Shown here one piece after another: positions 1 to 6,412 of a DNA stretch of 19,522 nt. Every line of letters starts with the position of its first letter. Position 1 is the first letter of the stretch. The position numbers were made by a program, and so were the translations under genes. The stretch comes from Holophagales bacterium UBA2201 (GTDB taxonomy: Bacteria > Acidobacteriota > Thermoanaerobaculia > UBA2201), in NCBI GenBank assembly GCA_002327305.1, contig DCUZ01000069.1:175-19696 (forward strand), in the 5' to 3' direction. The notes beneath the pieces were generated by a model, which was not told the DNA's origin, did no database searches, and was given only the letters and a program-made list of their open reading frames with translations.

Positions 1-203
1 ACGGCGGCGGCGTGGGGATGGGCTATTCCATCCACGCCGGCATGGTCGTCGTGGCCGACGGGACCGAGGGGGCGGCCCGGCGCCTCAAGCGGGTCCTCAC
101 CACCGATCCGGGGATGGGGATCCTCCGCCACGCCGACGCGGGATATCCCGAAGCGGAAGCGGTGGCCCGGGAGCGCGGCGTCAGGGTCCCCATGCTGAAG
201 TGA
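1..203 (+). CDS. hutU: Urocanate hydratase (urocanase), C-terminal fragment
   Basis: This is the last 67 or so codons of a gene that starts before the window; the frame is open from base 3 to the TGA at 201-203. Urocanase converts urocanate to imidazolone propionate in histidine degradation and uses tightly bound NAD+. The visible residues GGGVGMGYSIHAG, followed by VVADGT, LTTDPGMGILRHADAGY and the ending VPMLK, match the very conserved C-terminus of the urocanase family. There is no sign of decay. The stop overlaps the GTG start of the next gene (GTGA at 200-203), so the histidine-catabolic gene appears translationally coupled to the secreted-protein and kinase genes downstream. The family call is confident; nothing can be said of the missing N-terminal nine-tenths. 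Confidence 0.93.
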   Translation, partial: GGGVGMGYSIHAGMVVVADGTEGAARRLKRVLTTDPGMGILRHADAGYPEAEAVARERGVRVPMLK

Positions 204-616
204 TCCCGCTCCTGCTGGTCCTCGCCCTCCTGGCGGCGCCGCCGCCGGTTCAAGACGAACCGCCCGACTTCGGGCGGTTCGCCGTCTGGGTGAGGGGAGG
301 CGGGAGGGTCCACCTGGCCCTTCCCGGTCTGGGCATTCCTGAAGGGTATTACGGTCCCCTGCAGGCGCGCTCCCTGCTCGCGAAGGCGGCCGACGAGCGG
401 CAGCCCCGCGTCCTCGAGTTCCACGAAGTGCCCCTTCCCAACATTCCGGGGCGCCTGCGGCTGTTCAGGATCCGGGTCTCGGCGCCGCCCCAGCACTCCG
501 AGCGGTGGCTGCTCGCCTATTTCACCCGGACCGGGACCGGCCCCAGCGCCGGCACGGGACCCTATCGCCTGGACGGCTGGTCGCTGGCGCGGCTGAGGCA
601 GGCGGCTTCCCCATGA
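200..616 (+). CDS. Small secreted protein of unknown function, coupled to sensor kinase
   Basis: I do not recognise this 138-residue protein. The GTG start at 200 is chosen because it overlaps the hutU stop by 4 bases (GTGA) and directly gives a hydrophobic N-terminus (MIPLLLVLALLAAPPP) that looks like a signal peptide, with cleavage near residues 14-18. The mature part, about residues 19-138, is mixed hydrophobic/polar with several beta-like stretches (FAVWVRG, VHLALPG, LRLFRIRVSA, WLLAYF) and no cysteine, suggesting a small periplasmic beta-rich domain. Its stop overlaps the ATG of the kinase gene by 4 bases (ATGA at 613-616). The arrangement suggests co-translation with the kinase and possibly a periplasmic partner or ligand-binding accessory, which is inference. 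It is unlikely to be a spurious frame because it closes both gaps exactly. Confidence 0.6.
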   Translation: MIPLLLVLALLAAPPPVQDEPPDFGRFAVWVRGGGRVHLALPGLGIPEGYYGPLQARSLLAKAADERQPRVLEFHEVPLPNIPGRLRLFRIRVSAPPQHSERWLLAYFTRTGTGPSAGTGPYRLDGWSLARLRQAASP

Positions 617-3600
617 AGCGGTTCCTCGTCCGCGCCGCTTTTCTGGGAGCGCTGGCGGGCCTCATCTACGGCCTCGCCCCCCTATCCGCGCCCTGGTTCG
701 CCGAACGGTTCCTCCCCGCCCGCCTGACCCGCGCCGGGGCGGACCACATGGAGCGGCTCGACGCGATGCACCGCCGGGCGCTGGAGGTCCTGCGGGCGCT
801 GGACGGCCCCGCCTCCCCGTCCTGGGGGGAACTCGCCTCCGCCCGCGACCGCCTCGCGCCCTCCGCCTTCCTTCTGGCGGCCGACGCCGACGACCGCCCC
901 CAAGTTTGGGCCGGAAGGCCGCGAAGCCTCCGTTTTGTGGAGGGGGTGCGCGCCGCCTTCACCCCCGACCGTTCCTACCTGGTCCACGCCGTGTCCCGGC
1001 GCTGGGGGCGGCTGACCGCCGCCCAACCCCTGCCCCTGCCCGAGCCGTCCCTGTTCATCCATTCCGCCGCGTTCCAGCCCGCCACCTCCTTTCCGGCCCT
1101 TCCCGGTCCGGAGGACCCCGACACCCAGACCTTCCTGTTCAAACCCGGTGGCCCTCCCCTCCTGGCCTTGCAACTGCACGGGGTCCCGGCGGAGGAAGCC
1201 ATCCGCAGCATCCGCCGGGCGGTGGGCGGGGTCCTCGCCCTCGGGTGGCTGGTCCTGCTCATCATCCACCGCCGCGCCTTGCCGCGCTGGTCCCTCTTCC
1301 TCCTCGGGCGGCTCGCCCTCCTGCTCGCTCCCCTCGGTTTCCTGCCCCTGCCCTCCGCCTGGACCGACCCCGCCGTTTTCTCTCTTCCCGCGCCGTGGGG
1401 GGTGGCCGGTTCCCCCCTTGATGGGGCGCTGACCCTCCTGGCTGCGGGTCTCGCCCTTGCGGCTTCCACCCTCCGCCCCTGTAAAACGTGGACCGCTTAT
1501 GTCGTCGGGTTCGCCGCCACCGCCCTGGCGGCCCTGGGGGCGGCCTACCTTGCAGTGCGCGGGGCGCCGCTGGGCCCCCTGCCGCTCCCCCTTTGGACCG
1601 CCCTCGTCGCCGCCGCCTGGGTCTCGGGGTGGGCCGCGCTCCGGTTGTGTCCGCCGGCTCCGCCCCCCCGGTGGATCCCGTGGCTTGCCGTCGCCCTGCT
1701 CCCCCTCCTACTCGGACTCCCCCTCCCCGCCTTCGCGGCCTGCCTCGCCGCCGGCTCGCTGGGGCTGGCGGTTTGGCGGCGGGAACCCGCCGTTGGCGCC
1801 GCCCTGGCGGCCCTGTGGGGCCTGGCCCTGCCCCACGCCATCGCCGCGGCCGACCTGCGGGACCACCTCCGTGGCCCCCACGCCATGCTCCGCCTGCAGC
1901 GCCCTTCCCTGGAAGCCGTGGAACTGGGCCAGATCCTCCCCGGCCTGCTGGCGGGATGGGACTGGCGCGAGCGCGTGGACTATTTCCCCCTGGTGGACGA
2001 TCCCTCCCCTCTGGCCTACACCCTGGCCCGCGCCGTCGGGCTGGAGGGGCGCGGGATCGAATATTGCGTGGCGCTCCACGCGGAGGAGACCCTCGTCTCC
2101 CTGAGTCGGACCGCCCATTTCCCCCTGCTCGATCCGGATGCGGCCCCGTCCGGAGCCCTGCGCGCGGATCCGCAGGAGCCCGGCCTCTACGCGGGCGCCT
2201 TCCCCCTCCTCGACGGCGGGCGGCCCTGGGGCTCCGCCGTCATCCAGTTCCGCCCCCTTCCGCCCGCCTCCCCCTCGCGGGAGCATCTGCCCGTTCTGCT
2301 CGCGCTGTACGACGGCGAAGGCAACCCGCTGGAGGCGGGGTCGGTGTTCCTTCCCCCCCGCCTCGGGCCCGGTTCCAGGCCCGATCTCCCCGGCTGGTCC
2401 GAGGTCGTCGTCGAGGGCGATCGCCAGGCCCTCTTCTATCTGCCGCCCTGGGAGTTCCCCTTCCCCCACCTCCCCTTCGCTCTCCTCCTTCTGGCGGGGG
2501 TCTTCCTGTCGTTCCCGCGCCCCTTTCATCTCCGCGGCCTTCTCACCCTGGCCATGCTCCCCCTGGCGGCCCTGCTGGCCCTGGCGGCGGCCCTGGCCTT
2601 CTCCTTCATGGTCCGGCAGGAACGGGACCTGAGGGCCCTGCAGGAGCAATGGACGGCGGTGGCGCAGAAAAACCTACTTGACGAAGCCGCGGGCGTCCAT
2701 CCGGACCTCGTCTACCGGGACGGGCTCCTCGAGGGCGGATCGGAGGTCGGCCCCACCATGGCCTTCGCCCCCGCCCCTCTCATGGCCGCGCTTCCCCTCG
2801 CGCGTCCCCGGACCGTGGAAGTGCGCGGGCGCCCCTACCTGTTCTTCACCGACACCGAGGGTCGCCTCTGCGCCCTGCGGCAACTCAACCTCCCGGGCCT
2901 CGAACGGCCGGCCGCCTGGCTCGCCCGGCGCACCTGGGGCCTCCTCCTGTCCAGCCTGGCGTGCGCCTTCATGCTGTTGCTCGTCCTGCTGCGGCGGTTC
3001 ACCGAGCCGGTGGCCCGCCTGGCCGAATCGGCCCGCGCCGTCCAGCGGGGGGAGCCCTTCGCCCCGGAGGGGCTCTCGGCCAGCCGGGAGATCAACGACC
3101 TGGCCCTGGCCCTGGGAGAGGCCATCGAACGCCTGAGCCACGAGGAGCGCACCCTGCGCGAGATCCTGGCCGCCCTCCCCGTGGGGGTGGCCCTGGAGCG
3201 GGACGGGACCATCCTCTTCCAAAACGCCCCCATGGAGGCGTCGGGGCTCGCCGAGGGAGACCCCGGCGCCCTCCCCGACCGCGGCACCCTCGCGCGCGCC
3301 GGACGCCTGTACCTGATCCGGCGGGTCCCCCTTCCGGGCGGCCGCCGCCTCCTCCTGGCCAGCGACATCTCCGCCGAGGTGACGGCCGAGAAGCTCACCG
3401 CCTTCGCCGAGATCGCCCGCATCGTCGCCCACGAGGTGAAGAACCCCCTCACGCCCATCCGCCTCTCCATTGATTACCTGCGGGAACTCCTCGGCCGGGA
3501 CGAGGCGCGGTTCCGACGCGACGCCCCGGCCGTGTTGCGCGAGGTCGTCCTGAGCGTGGACGATCTCGAGCACGCCGCCATGGAGTTCGCCGATTTCGCC

Positions 3601-4050
3601 CGCCTGCCGGCCCTGCAAAAAACCGCGTACGATCTGGGCGCCCTCGCGGCGGACTGGCTGGCCCCCTACCGCGCCTCCGGGGCCGTGCGGTTCGCCGCTC
3701 CGGGCGAACCGCTGCGGGTGGAGGCCGATCCCCGCCTCCTCAAGCGGGCCCTCTTCAACCTCCTGGCCAACGCCTGGCAGAGCGCCTCGCCCCCGCCGCC
3801 CGTGACGGTGCGGCTGGAGGCATGGGAAGGGTGGGCCGGTCTCTCGGTGGAGGACGAGGGACCGGGGGTCCCTCCGGAAGCTCTGCCGCGCCTCTTCGAG
3901 CCCTACTTCACGACCAAGAGTTCGGGAACGGGGCTGGGGCTCCTCATCGCCCGGCGCATCGTGGAGGAGCATGGCGGCTCCATCGAAGCGCGCAATCGCG
4001 CGGGAGGCGGGCTGGTGGTGGAGATCAGGCTGCCGCTGGTCCAAAGCTGA
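613..4050 (+). CDS. Large multi-spanning NtrY-like sensor histidine kinase
   Basis: This 1145-residue membrane sensor kinase autophosphorylates a histidine and passes the phosphate to a response regulator not seen in this window. The ATG at 613 is chosen over an in-frame upstream start because it overlaps the previous stop (ATGA) and starts directly into a membrane segment (residues 5-24). Order: extracytoplasmic region 25-198; a block of about seven hydrophobic segments, about 200-415; second soluble region about 420-612; two hydrophobic segments about 617-665; third soluble region about 670-772; membrane segment 774-793; HAMP-like 794-850; degenerate PAS-like 855-920; HisKA with phospho-acceptor His940 in AHEVKNPLTPIRLS; HATPase with N-box Asn1049/Asn1053, G1 box DEGPGVP at 1081 and G2 box GTGLGL around 1107. 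The H-box resembles NtrY. All catalytic motifs are intact. Most NtrY-type kinases are 700-800 residues, so the extra polytopic module is unusual. Confidence 0.88.
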   Translation: MKRFLVRAAFLGALAGLIYGLAPLSAPWFAERFLPARLTRAGADHMERLDAMHRRALEVLRALDGPASPSWGELASARDRLAPSAFLLAADADDRPQVWAGRPRSLRFVEGVRAAFTPDRSYLVHAVSRRWGRLTAAQPLPLPEPSLFIHSAAFQPATSFPALPGPEDPDTQTFLFKPGGPPLLALQLHGVPAEEAIRSIRRAVGGVLALGWLVLLIIHRRALPRWSLFLLGRLALLLAPLGFLPLPSAWTDPAVFSLPAPWGVAGSPLDGALTLLAAGLALAASTLRPCKTWTAYVVGFAATALAALGAAYLAVRGAPLGPLPLPLWTALVAAAWVSGWAALRLCPPAPPPRWIPWLAVALLPLLLGLPLPAFAACLAAGSLGLAVWRREPAVGAALAALWGLALPHAIAAADLRDHLRGPHAMLRLQRPSLEAVELGQILPGLLAGWDWRERVDYFPLVDDPSPLAYTLARAVGLEGRGIEYCVALHAEETLVSLSRTAHFPLLDPDAAPSGALRADPQEPGLYAGAFPLLDGGRPWGSAVIQFRPLPPASPSREHLPVLLALYDGEGNPLEAGSVFLPPRLGPGSRPDLPGWSEVVVEGDRQALFYLPPWEFPFPHLPFALLLLAGVFLSFPRPFHLRGLLTLAMLPLAALLALAAALAFSFMVRQERDLRALQEQWTAVAQKNLLDEAAGVHPDLVYRDGLLEGGSEVGPTMAFAPAPLMAALPLARPRTVEVRGRPYLFFTDTEGRLCALRQLNLPGLERPAAWLARRTWGLLLSSLACAFMLLLVLLRRFTEPVARLAESARAVQRGEPFAPEGLSASREINDLALALGEAIERLSHEERTLREILAALPVGVALERDGTILFQNAPMEASGLAEGDPGALPDRGTLARAGRLYLIRRVPLPGGRRLLLASDISAEVTAEKLTAFAEIARIVAHEVKNPLTPIRLSIDYLRELLGRDEARFRRDAPAVLREVVLSVDDLEHAAMEFADFARLPALQKTAYDLGALAADWLAPYRASGAVRFAAPGEPLRVEADPRLLKRALFNLLANAWQSASPPPPVTVRLEAWEGWAGLSVEDEGPGVPPEALPRLFEPYFTTKSSGTGLGLLIARRIVEEHGGSIEARNRAGGGLVVEIRLPLVQS

Positions 4051-4069
4051 GGGTTCAGAAGGAAAAAGC

Positions 4070-4098
4070 GTAGATGGTAAATAGTAAAGGGTAAAGGG
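4070..4098. repeat. Heptamer tandem array (GGTAAAT/AGTAAAG/GGTAAAG)
   Basis: Directly after the kinase stop, three 7-bp units in perfect register (4076-4096: GGTAAAT, AGTAAAG, GGTAAAG) are flanked by partial units. The stretch is AT-rich compared with the genes on both sides. It lies in the space between two convergent genes. I see no hairpin with a T-run here, so it is not an ordinary intrinsic terminator. Confidence 0.6.
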
Positions 4099-4115
4099 AT
4101 CCCCCTATCAATCTT

Positions 4116-4184
4116 CGGTATCGGCATCGGTATCGCAATCGCCGTCGAGTATCGCAAACGAAACCGAATTCCGATAGCGATTCC
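4116..4184. repeat. Hexamer tandem array of the CGGTAT / ATCGGN family, with inverted units
   Basis: Units CGGTAT, CGGCAT, CGGTAT, CGCAAT and CGCCGT follow each other in 6-bp register at 4116-4145. Around 4157-4184 the complementary form appears (ACCGAAT, TCCGATAGCGATTCC), so a transcript could fold back on itself. The same hexamer family occurs at 10874-10910. It sits between the convergent kinase and glgA genes. Its function is unknown; it could act as an imperfect bidirectional 3'-end structure. Confidence 0.6.
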
Positions 4185-4192
4185 ACCCTTTC

Positions 4193-5638
4193 CTACAGCA
4201 TGGATCGGTACAATTCCATGAATTTCTTCGCGGAAGCGTCCCAGGAGAAATCGGCCTTCATCCCCCTTTGCATGATCGCCCGCCAGGCGGGTCGGTTGGA
4301 GAAGAAACCCAGGGCGCGCCGCAGCTCCGCCAGGAAGGCCTCGGCCGTCTTCTCCTCGAACACGAACCCCGTCCCCTTGCCGCCCTTGTCGGGGACCCGG
4401 ACGACGGTGTCGGCCAGGCCGCCGGTGCGCCGCACCAGCGGGACGGTGCCGTAGCGGAGGGAGTACATCTGGTTGAGGCCGCACGGCTCGAAATGGGAGG
4501 GCATGAGGAAGAGATCGGCCCCGCCCTCGACGAGATGGGCCAGCCGGTTGTCGAACCCCAGCCGGAGGGCGAAGGCGTGGGGATGGAGGCGCTGGAAGCC
4601 GGCGAAGAGGTCGTGGTACTTGTGCTGGCCCTCCCCCAGCATGACCAACTGGACGGGAAGCTTCATCATCGCCTCGAACGCGGCCGCGACGATGTCCAGC
4701 CCCTTTTGGTCGGTCAGGCGCGTCACCATGCCCAGGAGGGCGGTGCCGTCCCCCATCGAGGGGAGGCCGAAGGCCTGGAGAAGGGTCTCCTTCACCCGCC
4801 CCTTGTTGGCGGCGTCGCCGGCTGAGTAGTGGTATGGGAGGAGAGGGTCGGTCGACGGGTCCCATTCCCCCGCGTCGATGCCGTTGAGGATCCCGGAAAA
4901 GGCCTTTCCCTTGGACTTCAGCATCCCCTCCATGCGCATTCCGAATTCGGGCCCCTCCAGGACCTCGCGGGCATAGGTGGGCGAAACGGTCGCCACCCGG
5001 TCGGCGAAGTGGATCCCGGCCTTGAGAAAATTGATGCGCCCCCAGAATTCCAGGGGCTGTCCCGGGTAGGCCCACGCGGGGGGGAGCTTCAGGAAGGGAG
5101 CGAAGGAGGCGTCGTAGTCGCCCTGATACGCCAGGTTGTGGATATGGAACAGGGTCTTGACGGGCAGGCCCTGCTCCACAACGTAGGCCGGCACCAGCCC
5201 CGTGTGGTGGTCGTGGAGATGGACGACGGCGGGCGGCTCCCCGAGCGCCTGAAGGTAGGCATTGACGGCCCGGCAGAAGAAGATCCAGCGCAGGGGTTGA
5301 TCGGGCCACCCCTCCCCGGTGGCCGGATCGTCGTAGATGCCGTCCCGGTCAAAATAATCGGCATGGCCGATGAACGAGACCGGAAACGGCGCGTCATTGC
5401 CCGCCAGACGGAAAACGGGAAAGGTATCCGAGCCGTGCGGCTCCAGGTGGATCATGGGGACTTCCGGGTGGGGGGTGAACTTCCACCCTCCCTCCTGGAC
5501 CGCCTTGTAGAAGGGGAGCAGGACCTCCACTTCGGCGCCGAGGCCGGCCAGGGCTTTGGGCAGGGCGCCGACCACGTCGGCGAGGCCCCCCACCTTGGCA
5601 TAGGGGTGGCATTCCGCGGACACCATCAAGATCTTCAT
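4193..5638 (-). CDS. glgA: Glycogen/starch synthase (GT5 family)
   Basis: GlgA transfers glucose from ADP-glucose (in some lineages UDP-glucose) to the non-reducing end of an alpha-1,4-glucan in cytoplasmic glycogen synthesis. The 481-residue length is normal for the family. The N-terminal half carries the GT5 signature KVGGLADV (Lys15-Val22) that binds the nucleotide-sugar, then HLHDHHTGLVP (140-150) and FHIHNLAYQG (164-173). The C-terminal GT-B half has TRLTDQKGLD (306-315; Arg307 and Lys312 equivalents) and FEPCGLNQMYSLRYGT (383-398) with catalytic Glu384, followed by RRTGGLADTV. The ATG at 5638 is preceded by a strong Shine-Dalgarno sequence (AAGGAGG, 5649-5643 on the minus strand). It appears monocistronic: it converges on the kinase gene and is divergent from the tRNAs. 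No other glycogen genes are in the window. Confidence 0.96.
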   Translation of the reverse strand: MKILMVSAECHPYAKVGGLADVVGALPKALAGLGAEVEVLLPFYKAVQEGGWKFTPHPEVPMIHLEPHGSDTFPVFRLAGNDAPFPVSFIGHADYFDRDGIYDDPATGEGWPDQPLRWIFFCRAVNAYLQALGEPPAVVHLHDHHTGLVPAYVVEQGLPVKTLFHIHNLAYQGDYDASFAPFLKLPPAWAYPGQPLEFWGRINFLKAGIHFADRVATVSPTYAREVLEGPEFGMRMEGMLKSKGKAFSGILNGIDAGEWDPSTDPLLPYHYSAGDAANKGRVKETLLQAFGLPSMGDGTALLGMVTRLTDQKGLDIVAAAFEAMMKLPVQLVMLGEGQHKYHDLFAGFQRLHPHAFALRLGFDNRLAHLVEGGADLFLMPSHFEPCGLNQMYSLRYGTVPLVRRTGGLADTVVRVPDKGGKGTGFVFEEKTAEAFLAELRRALGFFSNRPAWRAIMQRGMKADFSWDASAKKFMELYRSML

Positions 5639-5642
5639 GGCC

Positions 5643-5671
5643 CCTCCTTCCGGGGTGCTCGAGCCATTTTA
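5643..5671 (-). promoter_or_regulatory. glgA Shine-Dalgarno and candidate -10 box
   Basis: On the minus strand AAGGAGG (5649-5643) lies 4 bases before the glgA ATG, and TAAAAT (5671-5666) is a plausible -10 box giving a 5' leader of about 20 bases. I see no convincing -35 at the right distance. glgA is one of the few first genes here with a proper leader and Shine-Dalgarno sequence. Confidence 0.45.
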
Positions 5672-5712
5672 CCCCATCCCCGCCCGATTGTCGCATCGTT
5701 CTTCCCGGCGAT

Positions 5713-5722
5713 TATGCTAAAA
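5713..5722 (+). promoter_or_regulatory. Candidate -10 region for the tRNA pair
   Basis: TATGCTAAAAT lies 11-20 bases before the tRNA-Arg 5' end, offering TATGCT (5713-5718) or TAAAAT (5717-5722) as the -10 hexamer. A possible TTGTCG at 5688-5693 is 19-23 bases upstream, a poor spacing. It is the only AT-rich element between glgA and the tRNAs on this strand. Confidence 0.4.
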
Positions 5723-5733
5723 TAGCCCTCCTT

Positions 5734-5810
5734 CTGCCTGTAGCTCAGTTGGATAGAGCAACGGACTTCTAATCCGTGGGTCGGGCGTTCGACTCGCCCC
5801 AGGCAGGCCA
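5734..5810 (+). tRNA. tRNA-Arg (anticodon TCT, reads AGA)
   Basis: A full cloverleaf can be drawn by hand. The acceptor stem CTGCCTG (5734-5740) pairs perfectly with CAGGCAG (5800-5806). The D-stem is GCTC/GAGC. The anticodon stem ACGGA/TCCGT encloses the loop CTTCTAA with anticodon TCT at 5768-5770. The T-stem GGGCG/CGCCC encloses loop TTCGACT. The discriminator is G5807, and CCA is encoded at 5808-5810. The first base pair is C-G rather than the common G-C. It lies 27 bases before tRNA-His and is probably co-transcribed with it. Confidence 0.95.
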
Positions 5811-5837
5811 GAAGCGCAGCTCTTTGTCATTCTTCAT

Positions 5838-5912
5838 GGTGAGTGTAGCTCAGTTGGTTAGAGCGCCAGACTGTGGCTCTGGAAGTCGGGGGTTCAAATC
5901 CCCTCACTCACC
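5838..5912 (+). tRNA. tRNA-His (anticodon GTG)
   Basis: The acceptor stem GTGAGTG (5839-5845) pairs with CACTCAC (5905-5911). The extra G at -1 (5838) opposite discriminator C5912 is the hallmark of tRNA-His. The anticodon stem CCAGA/TCTGG encloses loop CTGTGGC with anticodon GTG. The T-arm GGGGG-TTCAAAT-CCCCT contains one G-T wobble. No CCA is encoded after C5912, unlike the neighbouring tRNA-Arg, so a CCA-adding enzyme must complete it. Its 3' end is duplicated at 5994-6016. Confidence 0.96.
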
Positions 5913-5993
5913 CTCCCTTCCCCACTTCCCAACCCCCTCGCTTTGACCTCAGGCGTTGATTATATCCCGCCCGCCACTTCCCCCGAGCCTATC

Positions 5994-6016
5994 GGTTCAA
6001 ATCCCCTCACTCACCC
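5994..6016 (+). repeat. Duplicated 3' end of tRNA-His (attachment-site-like remnant)
   Basis: These 23 bases are identical to 5891-5913, which cover the T-arm, acceptor 3' strand and discriminator of tRNA-His. No anticodon or D-arm precedes them, so this is not a decayed whole tRNA. A short direct repeat of exactly a tRNA 3' end is what integration by a tyrosine recombinase leaves behind (att core). No integrase is present in the window, so it would be a remnant or the result of tandem insertion and excision. An AT-richer transferred gene begins a few hundred bases downstream. Confidence 0.7.
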
Positions 6017-6043
6017 CATTTCCGCCCACCGCACCGCGGGCAG

Positions 6044-6067
6044 GCTTGAAGGCCGGAAGGCCGGACA
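6044..6067 (+). repeat. Octamer tandem array, GCYNGAAG family
   Basis: Three units in register, GCTTGAAG, GCCGGAAG and GCCGGACA, share the consensus of the much longer arrays at 17152-17184 and 17250-17361. This makes a third locus for the same 8-bp repeat family in the window. Confidence 0.5.
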
Positions 6068-6080
6068 GCTCCCCCCCCCG

Positions 6081-6103
6081 CCCCTTGGGCTCAGCCCAAG
6101 GGG
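6081..6103. repeat. Perfect inverted repeat (10-bp stem, 3-base loop)
   Basis: CCCCTTGGGC pairs with GCCCAAGGGG across the loop TCA. No T-run follows on the plus strand, so it is not a standard intrinsic terminator in that direction. It directly precedes copy 1 of the structured repeat at 6106. A shorter inverted repeat (CCCGT/ACGGG, 6242-6264) occupies the matching place before copy 2, so the hairpin may belong to the repeat unit. Confidence 0.7.
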
Positions 6104-6105
6104 TA

Positions 6106-6186
6106 CCACCCTCTCCCCATATGGAAGCCATCTCGTCCTGCATAGAACGCAGGCCGTCCCGATTACCTAATGCGTCTTGTTACGCT
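6106..6186. repeat. REP-like structured repeat, copy 1
   Basis: Two blocks of sequence are nearly identical to copy 2 at 6268-6350: block A (6106-6135, differing at one base) and block B (6155-6186, a few differences). Between them copy 1 has the hairpin CCTGC...GCAGG, while copy 2 has an unrelated but also self-complementary stem. Conserved linkers around stems whose sequence changes but whose pairing is kept indicate a repeat maintained for its fold. Confidence 0.65.
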
Positions 6187-6267
6187 CCGGTTGTTTCTTG
6201 CTTCCCCCTCCCATTTTTTCGGGAGAGGGCGGCTCCCCACTCCCGTACCGAGTGCTACAACGGGATT

Positions 6268-6350
6268 CCACCCTCTCCCCATAAGGAAGCCATCTCGGTC
6301 CCGACAGCAGTCGGGACCGTCCCGACTACCTAAGTATGTCTTGTTCCGCT
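6268..6350. repeat. REP-like structured repeat, copy 2
   Basis: This is the partner of copy 1. The central part reads GTCCCGAC, AGCA, GTCGGGAC, C, GTCCCGAC, so one stem can pair in two alternative ways. On the minus strand GTAG immediately precedes TCGGGAC-G-GTCCCGA, the layout (GTAG tetranucleotide plus stem-loop) described for REP elements mobilised by Y1 REP-associated transposases (RAYTs). No such transposase is in the window. Confidence 0.65.
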
Positions 6351-6412
6351 TTAAGGGCAAAATAGGGACAGGGCGCGCCTCTTCTGTCAATTCTCGAAAT
6401 AGTGATTCTGCC

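Larger units (their letters stand above)
5914..6412. other. Gene-free stretch with att-like repeat, hairpins and REP-like repeats
   Basis: I find no convincing coding region in these 500 bases; the open frames present lack start signals and recognisable protein character. The stretch contains the tRNA-His 3'-end copy, an octamer array, a perfect 10-bp hairpin, and two copies of a structured repeat. Toward the end is AATAGGGACAGGG (about 6360-6372), resembling sequence often seen at the ends of IS200-like/REP-associated elements. That resemblance is from memory and weak. Confidence 0.55.

Noticed and set aside
2674..4044. Open frame of about 450 codons on the minus strand opposite the kinase C-terminus
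   Set aside because: It is antisense to intact HisKA/HATPase motifs; shadow of GC-rich codons.
5994..6016. A third, decayed tRNA gene
   Set aside because: Only the 3' portion matches tRNA-His; there is no anticodon arm, D-arm or 5' acceptor strand upstream, which fits an att-type duplication better.
6081..6103. Intrinsic terminator for the tRNA transcript
   Set aside because: The hairpin is strong but is followed by TACCACCC rather than a T-run and is about 170 bases after tRNA-His; kept only as an inverted repeat.
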